From: Incurvaria masculella
Lineage: Eukaryota; Arthropoda; Insecta; Lepidoptera; Incurvariidae
Reading direction: 5' to 3'
Assembly: GCA_946894095.1 (NCBI GenBank)
Contig: OX335651.1
Span: 704,501 to 768,500, forward strand
DNA length: 64,000 bases
A model generated the notes under the pieces. It did not search any database. It was not told the origin of the DNA and saw nothing but the letters and a program-made list of their open reading frames with translations. A program made the translations under genes and the position numbers. Shown one piece after another: positions 45,591 through 57,999 of this stretch (position 1 is its first letter; every line of letters begins with the position of its first letter).

Positions 45591-45988
45591 TGACACCAAA
45601 TGTTATCACTCTTTTCATTCATTGAAATGTGGCAACCAGTTTATGAGACAAATCAAATGAAAATATATTATTGTAAAACTACAAAAAATTATTGACTTTT
45701 GCGGTTGTAATAGGATAGTCGCCCTTTCTTGTCTTTGGCTTTATTTGAATCGCCCCAACATCTACCGTTTTTTTTTTGTAGGTAAGGTTTAGAGCCATGA
45801 TACCTTTTGTCAAATGTCAGGTAGCATCGAGACACGATTTTTTCTCTTTCATTTTGAAAATTACCAAAATAGCCCCGGCAACTTTGTTATTTATTATTGT
45901 ATCAGCACGAAATAAAATGTATTGGATTTTAGAGTGCATCTTTGTTTTATAAAAAAACATTATTTGATGAAATTAATTAATATCATGA

Positions 45989-46286
45989 ATGTGAGTTGGA
46001 CTCGCACACGTGCGGTTCCGTACCACCTTACAAGATTTAACACAAAAAAACACGTTTTTTGTATGGATTAATAATAATGTTTATTAATGTTAGGATATAT
46101 ATATATATATATTTTATTTTACCTTTTTGTTGTTATAGCGGCAAAATAAATACACACTCTTTGAACATTTCAGGTACCTACCTAATACGGTTCATAAGAT
46201 ACAGCCCTGTGACAGACGGACGGACATCGGAGATTTAGTAATAGGGTTCCGTTTGGTACCCTCTGGGTACGGAACCCTAATAAAAA
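45989..46286 (-). repeat. Dispersed 300-bp element, copy 10
   Basis: Lacks the outer AACCGGCCAA. A (TA)n run sits inside at 46096-46112. Confidence 0.85.
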
Positions 46287-46526
46287 GGAAAGTTTATCAT
46301 TTCAGTTATTATATATTATTTATTTTATTTATGTGGCCCCAGAAGTTTACACACTGTGGACCGGACCCTAGCGTGGCCGGGGCGTGACACGCAGGCCGCC
46401 GACGCGCGAAGGCGGTCCGCGAGGCACCAGGCGCGCAGCCGAGCGCGGGAGATGAGCGCACCCCGCGCCGGAAAGCGGGAAACATGCAGAAGTAGAGAGA
46501 GAGGCTTCCGTCACCTCCGTAGTCGG

Positions 46527-46827
46527 TTTTTTAGGGTTCCTTACCGAACGGTTGAAAACGGAACCCTATTACTAAGCCTCCGCTGTCCGTCCGTCCGTCC
46601 GTCCGTCTGTCACAGGGCTGTATCTCATGAACCGTAATAGGTAGGCAGCTGAAATTTTTACAGAGTGTGTATTTATGTTGCCGCTATAACAACAAATAGG
46701 TAAAATAAAAAATAATAAAAATTAAAGGGGGGTCCCATACAAAAAACGTGATGTTTTTGTGATAAATCTTGTACGATGGTACGGAACCCTTCGTCTGCGA
46801 GTCCTACTCGCTCTTGGCCGCTTTTTT
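46527..46827 (+). repeat. Dispersed 300-bp element, copy 11
   Basis: Complete, with the palindrome diverged (GTCTGCGAGTCCTACTCGCT). Preceded by a CpG-rich patch (46370-46500) of unknown nature. Confidence 0.88.
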
Positions 46828-47237
46828 AGCAATTGCAGTTATTGTATTTTTTCTATTCTTGGAAGCATAGATAAATAATAGTAGGAAATATTGCTACCGT
46901 CGTACAAGTGTTGAATAGGGATAATAAAAGTCCACAGATGGCGTTGAAATTCACATTTCAGAAATACATACAAATGATATTTTTAAATTACAATCATATT
47001 ACTTAATTTATAATTAAATTGTAACATTTTCGCATCACGCCTATCTAGGCAAATTTTGGAATTAAGCTTAGTTTAATGACGGCGTAACTAGTTCTGACAA
47101 TGACGGGAGATGGAGCTGGTTAGAAATGTTGTAGTACCAGCAAAAATAAGCCGTTTTCAGCTAATTTTGTACGTTGTAGGACGTAAGAAGTCCATCCCTA
47201 CTAAATTTGTCCACCTTTTTTTCATCCTAAAAGGTAA

Positions 47238-47405
47238 GACTTAGCCCCGGTTGCACGAAGAAACAGCTGAGTTAATCAATGTTAAAACACGTCACTTTTA
47301 GTGAACCGCATAGAGTTCCTTCCATACTTTCCACACAAAGTGACGTGTTTAAACATACTTTGACGTTGATTTTGATTTTTTGTTCTTTCGTGCACTCGGC
47401 CCTAA
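47238..47405. repeat. Miniature element, inverted relative of 44990-45155
   Basis: AACACGTCACTTTTAGTGAA, AAGTGACGTGTTTAAACATA and CGTGCACTCGGCC. Confidence 0.8.
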
Positions 47406-47739
47406 GTCTGAACCTAAACCTCGACCTAAACAAATATTAGAGGCCGAGTCAAACGGACGGACCGACTGGAGAACTGATCTCGAAAATTATAACGTAATGA
47501 TATTTGTAATGTTCCGACTACGGAACTTTTAAATGTTGGTTTTTTGACGAGACGTTGAAAACTGCACCATCTCATTATCCCCTGGTGCACTTCGTACTAC
47601 TTTTGGGCTCGGGCAAGCATTCGGGCGCGGTCGGTCGGTCGGTCGGTCGGTAGGGGGCGGAGCACACGCTCACGAATACGCGCAGACGCCCTGGGTTTGC
47701 TCTGTCTCTATGCCTGGAGACAGGCACGTATATATTGTA

Positions 47740-48115
47740 ATGAAAGAAAATTGGGAATTTTTAGTAAAAAACATTGTATATTATCTCTTTTCACACTTCT
47801 AACAACCGTTGCTAAGTGACGCTCTTTTCAAATATCACTTTTTAAAAAAATTTACACTTTTGGGCAGCACGTAACTAGTGACCTTTTCTCAGCCTGGCGA
47901 TGTGGCACAGGGTTGAGGTGGGCAGCTACGGCAGCAAACTCGCGTGGACCTGCACAGAAGCCCTAGGAAACGGCGAGGATTTCGCTGAAGGCGCCTCCAC
48001 CACTTGTAATGAAAGAAACTAGGAATTTTGAGCAAACATGATTATATTTTATATTCCTTTTTCACACTTCTAACACCCGTTGCTAAGTGACGCTCTTTTC
48101 TAATATCACTTTTTA
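47740..48115 (+). repeat. Two direct copies of a 100-bp sequence
   Basis: GTAATGAAAGAAA, TTCACACTTCTAACA, CGTTGCTAAGTGACGCTCTT and AATATCACTTTTTA occur at about 47738-47850 and 48005-48118, separated by 150 bp of unrelated GC-richer sequence. A CGGT tetranucleotide run lies just upstream (47628-47652). Confidence 0.8.
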
Positions 48116-48263
48116 AAATGTGTATAGGCTGAAGGCCTGTTACAATATAGAAAGTCTAAGGTTAAGCCCAAGGGGTTGGGGGAGGTTAGGTTAGGTTAAA
48201 ATTAGAAAAAATATCAGTTGATGAAGTTAAAATCATGGAGGGACTTGTGACCTCGCAACATTC

Positions 48264-48532
48264 CAAAAAAACCGGCCAAGTGCGAGTCGGACTCGCACAC
48301 GAAGGGTTCCGTACCATCGTACAAGTTTTAACACAAGAAATCACGTTTTTTATGGGACCCCCCTTGAATTTTTATTATTTTTCAATTTTACCTATTTGTT
48401 ATTATAGCGGCAAAATATATACACACTCTGTGAAAATTTCACCTGCCTGCCTGTCACGGTTCATGAGATACAACCCTGTGACCGACGGACGGACGGACGA
48501 CCGGGCAAACGGACGGACGGACAGCGGACCCT
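48264..48532 (-). repeat. Dispersed 300-bp element, copy 12, right-truncated
   Basis: Left end complete; stops inside the TCCG/GGAC microsatellite region. Confidence 0.88.
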
Positions 48533-48803
48533 GAAATCGAATAAAAATATTATAGTAACTTAATTTCTCAATTTATTTTAAAAAATACAGTAATTAAGAT
48601 CTTCGTTTTCCGATTAAAAGTTCGTCAGTTTACTTACGTCCTTTTCAACAAAGGTCGTAAATGGCGTAAACAAACGAAGGTCTCGATTGCTGTCAGTTTT
48701 TTTTAAATGAATTAGGAAATTAAGATTGTCATATTTTGACTACTTCTCGGGAAAATGGAAGATCATAAATTCTCTTCATGACATTAACTTCCTCAAATAA
48801 TAG

Positions 48804-48952
48804 TTTTAAGGGTTCCGTACCCAAAGGGTGAAAACGGAACCCTATTAATAAGCCTTCGCTGTCCGTCCGTCCGTCCGTTTTTTTGTGTTAAATCTATTAC
48901 GATGGTACGTAACCCTTCGTGTGCGAGGACGACTCGCACTTGGCCGGTTTTT
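48804..48952 (+). repeat. Dispersed 300-bp element, copy 13, internally deleted
   Basis: Both ends are present but about 150 bp between the TCCG run and TTTTTTTGTGTTAAATCT are missing. Confidence 0.88.
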
Positions 48953-49039
48953 ATGAAACAAGGATACCTCTTAAAATCCAATAGATTTTATTTCGTACTG
49001 TAATAATAAATAAAAAAAATATAAGCATGACACTTCTTC

Positions 49040-49690
49040 ATCTGCATGTTGCATCTTCCTCATCACGGAGCCTGTCTTTTTCTTTGAAACAGAGAAGGTC
49101 CCAGAGCGCAACATCACGGTTTTGTACCGTGCCCGCGAATGAGTTAGTCCCGCCGGGTTGGGCCACCTTAAGGTGGGCCATCCCGTTCAACTCCCCATAC
49201 AAACGGGGAAAGAAGATCTCGCCCATATTTCTTGTCAGAGATCCAAAATGCTCAAATGCTCAAAATAGCTTTATTTGATCGAACCAGATGTTTGATGACC
49301 GTTGGCATTGTACAATTGTGTTTGGTTTCTAAGTTATTTATTTAGTCTGAAAGTTCGAATTTTTCGCGTGTTTTTTACAATAAATTTGGAGGTGGATTAC
49401 TCAACGATAAAATCTATACATATTAAAAAGATTAGTCATAAGACATAGCTTATTTAATCAAGATTTATAATCTATTTGGTTTTTGTTAGATTTTTTATTA
49501 CAGCGGTCGTGGATACCTTTAAGCTATAAGTCGTTTTGTAATTAACATTTTCGTAAATCTTAACAAATCAAACACTATGCGCATTGTTTGCTTTGTGGAC
49601 ATGTTGCATCCTCCTCATCACAGAGCCTGTCCTTTTCGCTGAAACATAGAAGGTCCCAGAGCGCAATAGCACGGTTTTGTACGGTTAGCA
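49040..49690 (+). repeat. Dispersed 500-bp repeat, copy 3, with a terminal direct duplication
   Basis: The block GTTGCATCTTCCTCATCACG ... GGTTTTGTACCGTGCCCG is at 49047-49135 and again (with changes) at 49602-49684, enclosing the rest of the repeat. Circularly permuted relative to copies 1 and 2, as in a tandem dimer. Confidence 0.85.
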
Positions 49691-50089
49691 ATGCAGTGGC
49701 CCACTGGTATTCCTTTCCGTGCCGGAACTGACACAGTGACATTAAATTGTCAATATGATTATATTGCTGAATGTCTAATAGAAGAAGACGGATTGCAACG
49801 AAAGAGGAAAGAAAAAAATCACTTTAATTTGGGATACATTTTTTTCAGGAGAAACCCCGCCCTTCTCAGCAGTTTCGGACCGGAAGTAGGGTGAAAAACA
49901 TGCATCAGGAGCGCAGCGAGCCGAGCAAGCTCACGAGAAAGTCTCTCCCGACCACTTCCGCCGGCACCTACTTCCGGTCGCGTATTGATACACCCTCTCA
50001 TTTTCCTGTTTACAAATCGCCCAACACATCGCTATTGTATACACAAACCCCCTATAGAAGAGGGTTTGTTGTGTAATTTTCTCTCATTA

Positions 50090-51650
50090 AAAAATACAAA
50101 GAAAATAATTAAGAATAGACATATTTGAAATAAAAGAAATCCTTAAATCTACACTCAATGTGTTAGTGAAACTGTTACGAAATTCTAATCGCAATTTAAA
50201 GGACTCTATGCAGGAAATCTCTTGAAGGACGAGGAAAATTGGTTATTTCAAGCAGAGGAGCTTAGAAGAAGTTTGTAAAATTTAAAATGAAGTAGAAGTA
50301 TAGTTAAAATGAAAATGAAAATGTCTATTATTGATAATGCTTCGTTTACATACAATTAGATAAAGCTTATACTTACTTAATTTCTATATCGTATGATATA
50401 GACGTATAATGTATAAATTATAAGTGTAAATAACGAAAATAAAATTATCTAATACAAAGAAAAAATATGAAAGTTAAAATTAATTGTATCCTTCAAGTTT
50501 TTAATTTTAAAAAAAATGTTATATTATCCATAACGTTCACCTACCTCATTAAAAGTAGTACAATACCGATAAGTAAAATATAAGAACTGAGACATGTAAT
50601 TGGTGGATTGTCTCTAATAGAACAGTATAAAAAAGTGATTAAATTAGGTATCAATTGTATGAGGTAAAAGGTAACCAATCCATCAAACTTACAAAGGTAC
50701 GGTTTTACTTCAGTATGCAAATATATATGATCGAATATTATCAAATGAACCATCTTGGCTTGGAATCGTCGCATTTGTAGTTGATTTGCGGAAATGGAAT
50801 TGGCGGATAACCGGAAGCCGAGTTCCGGATATAAGAGTGAGTCCAAACCGGAAGTATTTTCAGGAAAGGCCAGGACGTCATAAGCTGCAGGCGCTCGAAT
50901 GCGTCGCAGGCTGATCAATATCCGGTCTGAAAATAAGTGTCGGGGGCAACATTTCGTCATTCGTTCATAGTCATGTTTACATATATTGATATTCATGATA
51001 ATCTAAAATACAATTTTGGTTTAACTAAAGAACGATTTTAGGAATAAATTATATTTGGTGTAAGGTTGTAAATACAGGATCAGAATTCTGTGAGAGCAAT
51101 ACATGGGATTATCTGCTGTGGGATCAACGTTTGTGATATGTAACAAATTGGGTGAACTGTACTTCGAAACAGTGCTGCAAAAATTAGGCATGACAAACGT
51201 CCAGTGGAATGCAATTAATTGATCGATTTTACATAACTGATTAAACCTGTTTGTTTAGAAAACAGTTGGTAAGGTTTCGAAAGCAGGATGTCAAACAGGT
51301 GGCAATATCTCATCCCCACCTTAAGGTCCTGAAAATGTATAGCTATTTGCATAACTTTATGATTGTGAACATAAATGTGGTTTTATCTCGTTGTGATTGC
51401 GATTAAGATCATTCATCATGAACTCATATGGCCCCTTTTGCTCCCTTAACTTTTTAATTATGTTTATTTTCAAATCGTTGCGTCCTACCCCTGTAGTAAC
51501 TTACATGAGTATACCTTACCATATTATGACCACTGTAAATATTTGACTGGCAACGAGGTGATAAACGAGGAGCTCTTTGGCAAAATGAGCTTTTGGACGA
51601 AATTAAGACTTATGCTGCGGCCATGCAGGAAGTCGGCGATACAGTCACAC
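50090..51650. other. No gene recognised
   Basis: AT-rich. Short palindromic ACCGGAAGTA-type motifs occur at 49885, 49975 and 50855. A 151-codon minus frame (50996-50541) has no recognisable features beyond AT-biased hydrophobic residues. Confidence 0.45.
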
Positions 51651-51654
51651 AGGT

Positions 51655-51998
51655 CAGAGTGGTCAGTCTGAGTTCTCACCTAAATTGGCGTTTACGGCAA
51701 ACCGATCGACTGGCGTTTTCTCCAAACTCCATACAAGTTTTTACTAGATATTCTGTGGTTTTACTTCTACAAGCTGTCAAAGTCAAACGCGGACTTCCGA
51801 TTTGTATGAAAACGCGGAGTCGACGTAAACGGCAACGTCGACGTATTTACGGCATCGTTGAGTAAGCTGTCAAATCAAGCTCGGACTCGCAAATGTTAGT
51901 TCGCTTAACGGCCGCTGCGCGCGCTCTTTTTAATTTCTCCATACATTTGAAAACGCCAGTCGATCGGTTTGCCGTAACGCCAATTTAGGTGACAACTT
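51655..51998 (+). mobile_element. MITE-like foldback element, complete copy
   Basis: The end AGTCTGAGTTCTCACCTAAA with GGCGTTTACGGCAAACCGAT is repeated in inverse at the other end (51945-51998), giving arms of about 55 bp. The internal part includes CAACGTCGACGTATTTACGG and GCGCGCGCTC-type sequence. The reading frame through it is non-biological: it recurs at every copy. Confidence 0.88.
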
Positions 51999-52009
51999 AG
52001 ACTACCGGC

Positions 52010-52480
52010 TCAGGTGGAAGGCCATAGGAGGGCAGCTTGTAGAGCAGTGCCTTGTGCCAGACCCGGTCAAATGCTTTCGCGATATCCAGGCCGATAGCCA
52101 TACCTTCGCCATGATGTTCGAGCGCATCGCCCATCTAGGGGGGCGTAACTAGGAGATCCCCGGCAGATCGATTCGGGCGGAAGCCGTATTGATTATCGCT
52201 AAGTTCATTTCTCTCTAGATACTTCATTAAGTGAGAATTAATTATGCGCTCCATCACCTTACAGGGAAGAGAGGCTGATAGTTGGCCGGGTCTGATCGAT
52301 CGCCTTTTTTAGGCACGGACTGAACGTTGGCCAATTTCCAAGCATGCACACATCCAGTGGAGTACGAAAGGCGGTAAAGGCGGGTTAGGACAGGGGCTAA
52401 TTATGGAGCACATTTCTTCAACACCAGCGCAGGAATACCATCAGGGCCACTAGCTTAGCTGGAGTCTAGGGCGAAGAGCT
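52010..52480 (-). pseudogene. LINE reverse-transcriptase N-terminal relic
   Basis: The minus strand reads ASGPDGIPALVLKKCAP, LAPVLTRLYRLSYSTGCV, WKLANVQSVPKKGDRSDPAN, KVMERIINSHLMKYLERNEL and NQYGFRPNRSAGDLL, with several stops and shifts. These are the first conserved blocks of a Jockey-group reverse transcriptase. Confidence 0.88.
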
Positions 52481-52489
52481 CACGCCGGA

Positions 52490-53950
52490 CAGCTTTCTGG
52501 CGGAGTTATATGCTCGGCATAGAAATTTCGCACTCAGGAATGGGTGGCGGAATAAAAACAAGGTATCTTAAATATAAATTCCACGTTAATTAAGATATTG
52601 GACTTGTTAAAATTGAACCATCGATATAACATTTATAACAAATAGCAGTGGGCATTGATTAGGGTGAAACCTTGATAATAATTTGCAGAAAAAATCTGAA
52701 ATTAGTACTCATACTCGTACATACTTACTAATAATACCCATTGAAACTAAGTAATCCGGTCCATGTTGATTGAGCAATCATTTTCCTAGTTATTTTATTT
52801 TGTGATTATGTGCTTGTTATTATTATATTCATAAATGAGATTATTATAGGTCGCATTATCATAGTAAATAATAATTCCATGCATCTGTCAGGCGATGATG
52901 GGGCGCACCCCTGTGGGCGCACCCCCAAAAAAAGCGACAAAAGAAGCAACGTGGGAGTTGAGAAGAGCGTGAGAAATTCGAGAAGATGTCATATCTTGTG
53001 TACCAGGACACCATGAGAATCGCACTGGTATTTTCATCTCAGTCCCTATTTACCAATTTCCCTTACATACACACACGAACGATGAAAACGTGTACACAAA
53101 TACCAATGTGCAAATTTATGCAAAATTTTAGAACCCCATACAGTGTAAATCGATCATTTCTGTGGCAAACCAAATACGCCCCAATACGGTGACAAGTGCA
53201 TTCAAGAAGGGGCGATCACTTTCAATCAATGTTAATTTTATTACGCAGGGGGAGCAAATGCAAAATAGGGGAAGCTATTCCGATCGGAAATTATTGGTAG
53301 AAAGTATCGGGTATCGGCGATTTCCGATAATGTCAAACCGTTCGGAAAACACCAAGGCGGCAGAGAGCACGAGGAGGGCCCGTGACCAGAAATCGATATC
53401 CCAATAATATCGTTCCGAAGTTATAGGGCACATGTATCGGTAACAGGTGAATGGGAAGCGCACCGGAAGCGGGAAGTGCGCCCGAACCGGAAGCGCATTG
53501 GCTGGGGCATGGGGGGAAACTCGCGGCGGTGGCGGCGGAGCGAACGCGCGCTTGTGTGAGTCGGCGTCACTCCTGCTCCCTCGTTCACTTCGCGCCATTT
53601 CACATTTTCCATTTTAGAACTATCTAAGTAAGTGCATACACGGTTGATTTATGTTACGTTACGAGATATGATCTCTTTCCTTTTTGCTTCAGGCGAAAAA
53701 TAAGGAAGGATATATATTTTAATTTTAAAACTGTCACTAACCAGAGATTTTGCACTCCGCGCTAACACTGCCTTTAAAATTATCTGGAAAATATTCGGGG
53801 GTGACAACACACTCATTCACAGTTCGTTGATCTGCATGTGAAGAAACCTCGCTGCATATTCAAAAACATTTCTAAAATATTTCGAGATATATTCATAAAC
53901 ATTACCATTTAATCGACGTAATACGTAGTCATTCTTCTTTACGAAAAATA
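52490..53950. other. No gene recognised; CpG-rich patch
   Basis: A CpG-rich interval (53455-53600) has frames on both strands but no recognised product or clear splice pair. Otherwise AT-rich and unassigned. Confidence 0.45.
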
Positions 53951-53955
53951 AATAC

Positions 53956-54050
53956 AGTCGTATTCAGAGGGAAGCACCGGACTAACCATAAAAAACCGGC
54001 TTAGTCCGGCTATTGCCGGCACAAGTTAGTGCGCCCACTCCTGAATACGA
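53956..54050. repeat. Small CGGACTAACC element, copy 2
   Basis: Bounded by GTCGTATTCAG and CTGAATACGAC; contains GCACCGGACTAACCATAAAA. Confidence 0.75.
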
Positions 54051-54055
54051 CATGA

Positions 54056-55290
54056 TAAGAAAAAAAAATCTCAGCGTATTAAACCGTCATTCGGTGGACT
54101 ACCTTACCTGCGGACCCACTAAAGAAGGACTCTCTGGAGGCGGTGCGCAGGGATTTCTGCTCTCTGATGATCATAATGATATGCGTAATTAGATCGTCCG
54201 GGGAACAGGGCGACATATGCGTGCAGCATGCTACATAAGGGAACATTGGGGTGTGTCGGGAATCTCAGCGATGCGCGTGTCAGTGCGCAAAGCGGTTACG
54301 TCAACTCGGCAGGGTGACGACCAGGAGTTAATGAGCGGTTAGGGTAAGTCGTGATATAAAATGGCTGGAGGATTACGCGCGCGTGGGCGTCACTATGGAA
54401 ACGGTGTTGCCAGCCGACTAGCTCGGCAGAGGTTAGGAGGAGTTTTTTAAAGTAAGTGTTGTGAAAGTGGCCACACATGGCTAAAGCGCCAAGTTTGAAA
54501 ATGAAAATCACTTTGGGTATAATCACTTCAAAATATTATTATATAATTATTATCTGATTGTACTTGATAATTTCATCGGATATTTGTATGTAATAGTATT
54601 ATATGGTCGACAGAATGAGGTTCTCTATGAGACGGTTGGACATTTTTCTTGGCGCCAATTTCCAACATCTTCGTCATCAGTTTAGCGAAAGAAGTTTCTT
54701 AGATTGGTAGCACTGATTCAAGAGTTGCCATTATATAAAAGTTAGGAAATTAGATATGAGTAATTTCTTAAAATATATACATGGAATTTTTATGGATGCC
54801 TAAATGTGAATCATTTTCATTCGACTTTGTGTTGTCTCTTTCATTCGCTGTCAGTCGACTGACCATCGCGTCGTTATCATTTTGTATTGTGTCATTGCAC
54901 TGTAATCAGAATAATAATTATAGGACATAACTTGTGCGACTTGTGTGAGAATTTCCCATGAGTAAGCAAGTACTAGTTTTCACCGGTGAGTCACAGCCGA
55001 CTGTGAATCACCGAGTTCAGAGAACGGGGATCAGAATCGTCTTGATATATCAGTACTCGGAGGAAGAAAATAATCTACTTTCAGCACCAATACTTTGTTT
55101 TGGACTCTCATAACTCAAATCATTTTAAAAATGAGAGAATTAATAAATATCCAGCCGTAGAACGTACATTATCGGGTAATGAAAGAACAGCTCCGTAGCT
55201 ATCAATGATTTTATATAGAAAAAAAAATTCACCTCCTTTTTACCTTACCTTTATGTATGTAAACACCTATATCACCTCAATGCAACACAG
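54056..55290. other. No gene recognised
   Basis: Non-coding in appearance; no repeat family identified. Confidence 0.4.
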
Positions 55291-55647
55291 GTGAAGCGTT
55301 AAACCTACAGTATATTCATAATTATTTTTACAGGGCTCTTTCTTTAATTACCCTGTAAAAATAACTAGGTATGAAGTGTCGATCGAAATACGAAACAAAT
55401 TCCTTAGAAAGAGGCATATTTTTTTTACATAGAGTTTGAACATTTTTGATGCGAGAACTTTTCGTGTTCGCTTCCTGAGTAGCCCCCCAGCGTGATATTA
55501 AAATTGAGGAAAATCCGGGAGCGCGGTGGGCACGCGGATGGCACGACTGTCAATGCCCCCCCCCCCGCTCCCCCCTCCGCTTATGTCCTACCTTTTACTT
55601 CATCCATCCTGTGGTAATCTTGAATACTTTCATGTAATTTCTTACCG

Positions 55648-55740
55648 CCGTATTCAGAGTCGGCGGACTAACTCGAATACGGTTAGTCCGGTGCTAATCT
55701 CGTACTAAGTTTTGACAGGTTCTCTCTGAATACGACTGAT
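55648..55740. repeat. Small CGGACTAACC element, copy 3
   Basis: CGTATTCAGAGTCGGCGGAC to CTCTCTGAATACGACTG, with GTTAGTCCGGTGCTAATCTC in between. Confidence 0.78.
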
Positions 55741-56146
55741 ATACATATAGTAATATATACTAATATTTAGCTTTGTTGGTTTTTACGTTTTAAATGGCTC
55801 AGAAAGTAAAAACGGGTATTATCTTTGCATAAAACGGCATTGCTTTTGCCAATACTAATGGCAACTTATTTATTATGGTTTCCGCCTTAAAAGGTAAATA
55901 TATAAAACATGCCCACCGTATCTGCCTTACCTTATAAAACGAGAAAGATGTCTGATTTTTGGACTTCATTCAACGATATTTCCCGCCTTTCCCGCAGTCC
56001 CGCAGTTGGGTAAAGGGTTGAACATTTTTTATTTCGCTTACTAGGGCACCACAGTAAAGCCTGAGATTTAATGGATTTATGAAAGCGAATCCGAATTTCA
56101 ATAATTGGATGGGTGGCGGTCGTCCGTTCCTGTCTAGTATCTGAGT

Positions 56147-56760
56147 GGGCAGTCTGAGTTCTCACCAAAATTGGCGTTTACGGCAAACCGATCGACTGGC
56201 GTTTTCTCCAAACTCCCTACAAGTTTTTACTAGATATTCTGTGGTTTTACTTATTCAAGCTGTCAAAGTCAAACGCGGACTTCCGATTTGTATGAAAACG
56301 CGGAGTGGACGTAAACGGCAACGTCGACGTATTTACGGCAACGTTGAGTAAGCTGTCAAATCAAGCTCGGACTCGCAAATGTTAGTTCGCTTAACGCCCG
56401 CTGCGCGCGCTCTTCAATTTCTCCATACATTTGAAATTGGCGTTACGGCAAACCGATCGACTGGCGTTTTCAAATGTATGGAGAAATTGGAGAGCGCGCG
56501 CAGCGGGCGTTAAGCGAACTAACAATTGCGAGTCCGAGCTTGATTTGACAGCTTACTCAACGTTGCCGTAAATACGTCGACGTTGCCGTTTACGTCCACT
56601 CCGCGTTTTCATACAAATCGGAAGTCCGCGTTTGACTTTGACAGATTGAAGAAGTAAAACCACAGAATATCTAGTAAAAACTTGTATGGAGTTTGGAGAA
56701 AACGCCAGTCGATCGGTTGGCCGTAAACGCCAATTTCGGTGAGAACTCAGACTGCCCACT
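56147..56760. repeat. Giant palindrome: two MITE-like copies head to head
   Basis: Copy 56147-56432 (plus) and copy 56440-56760 (minus) of the family at 51655 form arms of roughly 285 bp that pair almost perfectly, including outer GTGGGCAGTCTGAGTTCTCA and its complement. Long open frames on both strands are a consequence. Confidence 0.9.
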
Positions 56761-56775
56761 CTGAGCCCGAGGTCC

Positions 56776-56914
56776 CAGTTGTCACATAAATTGGCGTTTA
56801 CGGCAAACCGATCGACTGGCGTTTTCAAATGTATGCAGAAATTGAGGAGCACGCGCACAACATTTTTTGTTTGCTATCAAATCAACCGAGTTTGATTTGA
56901 TAGCTTACTCAATG
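56776..56914 (+). repeat. MITE-like foldback element, partial copy
   Basis: TCACATAAATTGGCGTTTAC, GATCGACTGGCGTTTTCAAA and TTGATAGCTTACTCAATGG; the centre is deleted. Confidence 0.8.
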
Positions 56915-56970
56915 GTTAGTCGAGTGCTAATTTCGTACTAAGTTTTGACAGGTGCTCTCTGAATACGATA
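56915..56970 (+). repeat. Small CGGACTAACC element, half copy
   Basis: GTTAGTCGAGTGCTAATTTC, GTACTAAGTTTTGACAGG and CTCTCTGAATACGA. Confidence 0.7.
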
Positions 56971-57235
56971 AGGCAATTATATAAAATATAAAGGATAAAG
57001 GCAATATTTTTTTCAATAGCCCCATCAAACATTTGAATTAATTGGTGCCTCAAAGCTTATCAATATCCGACTTTGGCCAACATCAACATATTAGACGATG
57101 TTTCAATTTGGCGCAGTTATGAACTAAGCAGGATTTTGCTGACAGGCGTGGTGTTTAAGAAAGCGAATGTGACATTGCTCACGGAACCCCATCACGGAAC
57201 CCGTTTCATGTAAAGTTAAGTTAGCTCAACAACCC

Positions 57236-57576
57236 TTTTTAGGGTTCCGTACCCAAAGGGTGAAAGCGGAACCCTATTACTAAGCCTCCGCTGTCCGTCC
57301 GTCCGTCCGTCCGTCCGTCTATCACAGGGCTGTATCTCATGAACCGTAACAGGTAGGCAGCTGAAATTTCCACAGAATATGTATTTATTTTGCCGCTATA
57401 CCAACAAATTAAAGGCTTACATTATAAAATAATAAAAATTAAAGGCTTTAAACCTTGGCCTTGGCCTTTTTTTGTATGGGGCCCCCCATACAAAAAACTT
57501 GTTATTTTTTTGTAAATCTTCTACGATGGTACGGAACCCTTCGTGTGCGAGTCGAACTCGCACTTGGCCGGTTTTA
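57236..57576 (+). repeat. Dispersed 300-bp element, copy 14
   Basis: Complete and the longest copy; a duplicated ATAATAAAAATTAAAGGC stretch enlarges its middle. Confidence 0.88.
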
Positions 57577-57999
57577 TATCGAAGGTTATTCACGTTAAGG
57601 AGGTCTCGTTTCGTCTCCCACGATAAACGAAACCAAAGACATTTATCGCATCGATATAGCCGTACCGTTGCGTATGTGCTCCGGCTGCTGTTCAAAGAAC
57701 ATGGTCGGTTGCTAAGTGGAGCTAACTGGGATGCGAGTGCACGAGGCCGGCTACCAGGGCGCCAGCCGTGCGCCGCCGGTGCATTCGCTGCACCGTGCGT
57801 GCAATCGAGCGAGATATGAGTTGAGTCTACAGAGATACGGCTGGCACACAGTGGTGGTCTCCTCTCCGCAATGAGAAATAATAATATGAGACTTGTTTGA
57901 GTGCATGCTTATGTTTCCTGTGCGGGCATAGCATGCTACATTGGATTGATTCTCAGTTATTTCTTTAATTTCATAACATTTTATTTCAAACCTTTGGCG

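Noticed and set aside
51593..51865. A 90-codon plus frame with basic C-terminus (also at 56145-56351 and 56858-56553)
   Set aside because: Most of the frame is the foldback element; the first 20 residues lie outside but have no recognised homologue.
53421..53612. Arg/Pro-rich frames in the 53.5-kb GC patch
   Set aside because: Frames open on both strands simply because of GC content; no motif, signal or splice pair supports a product.
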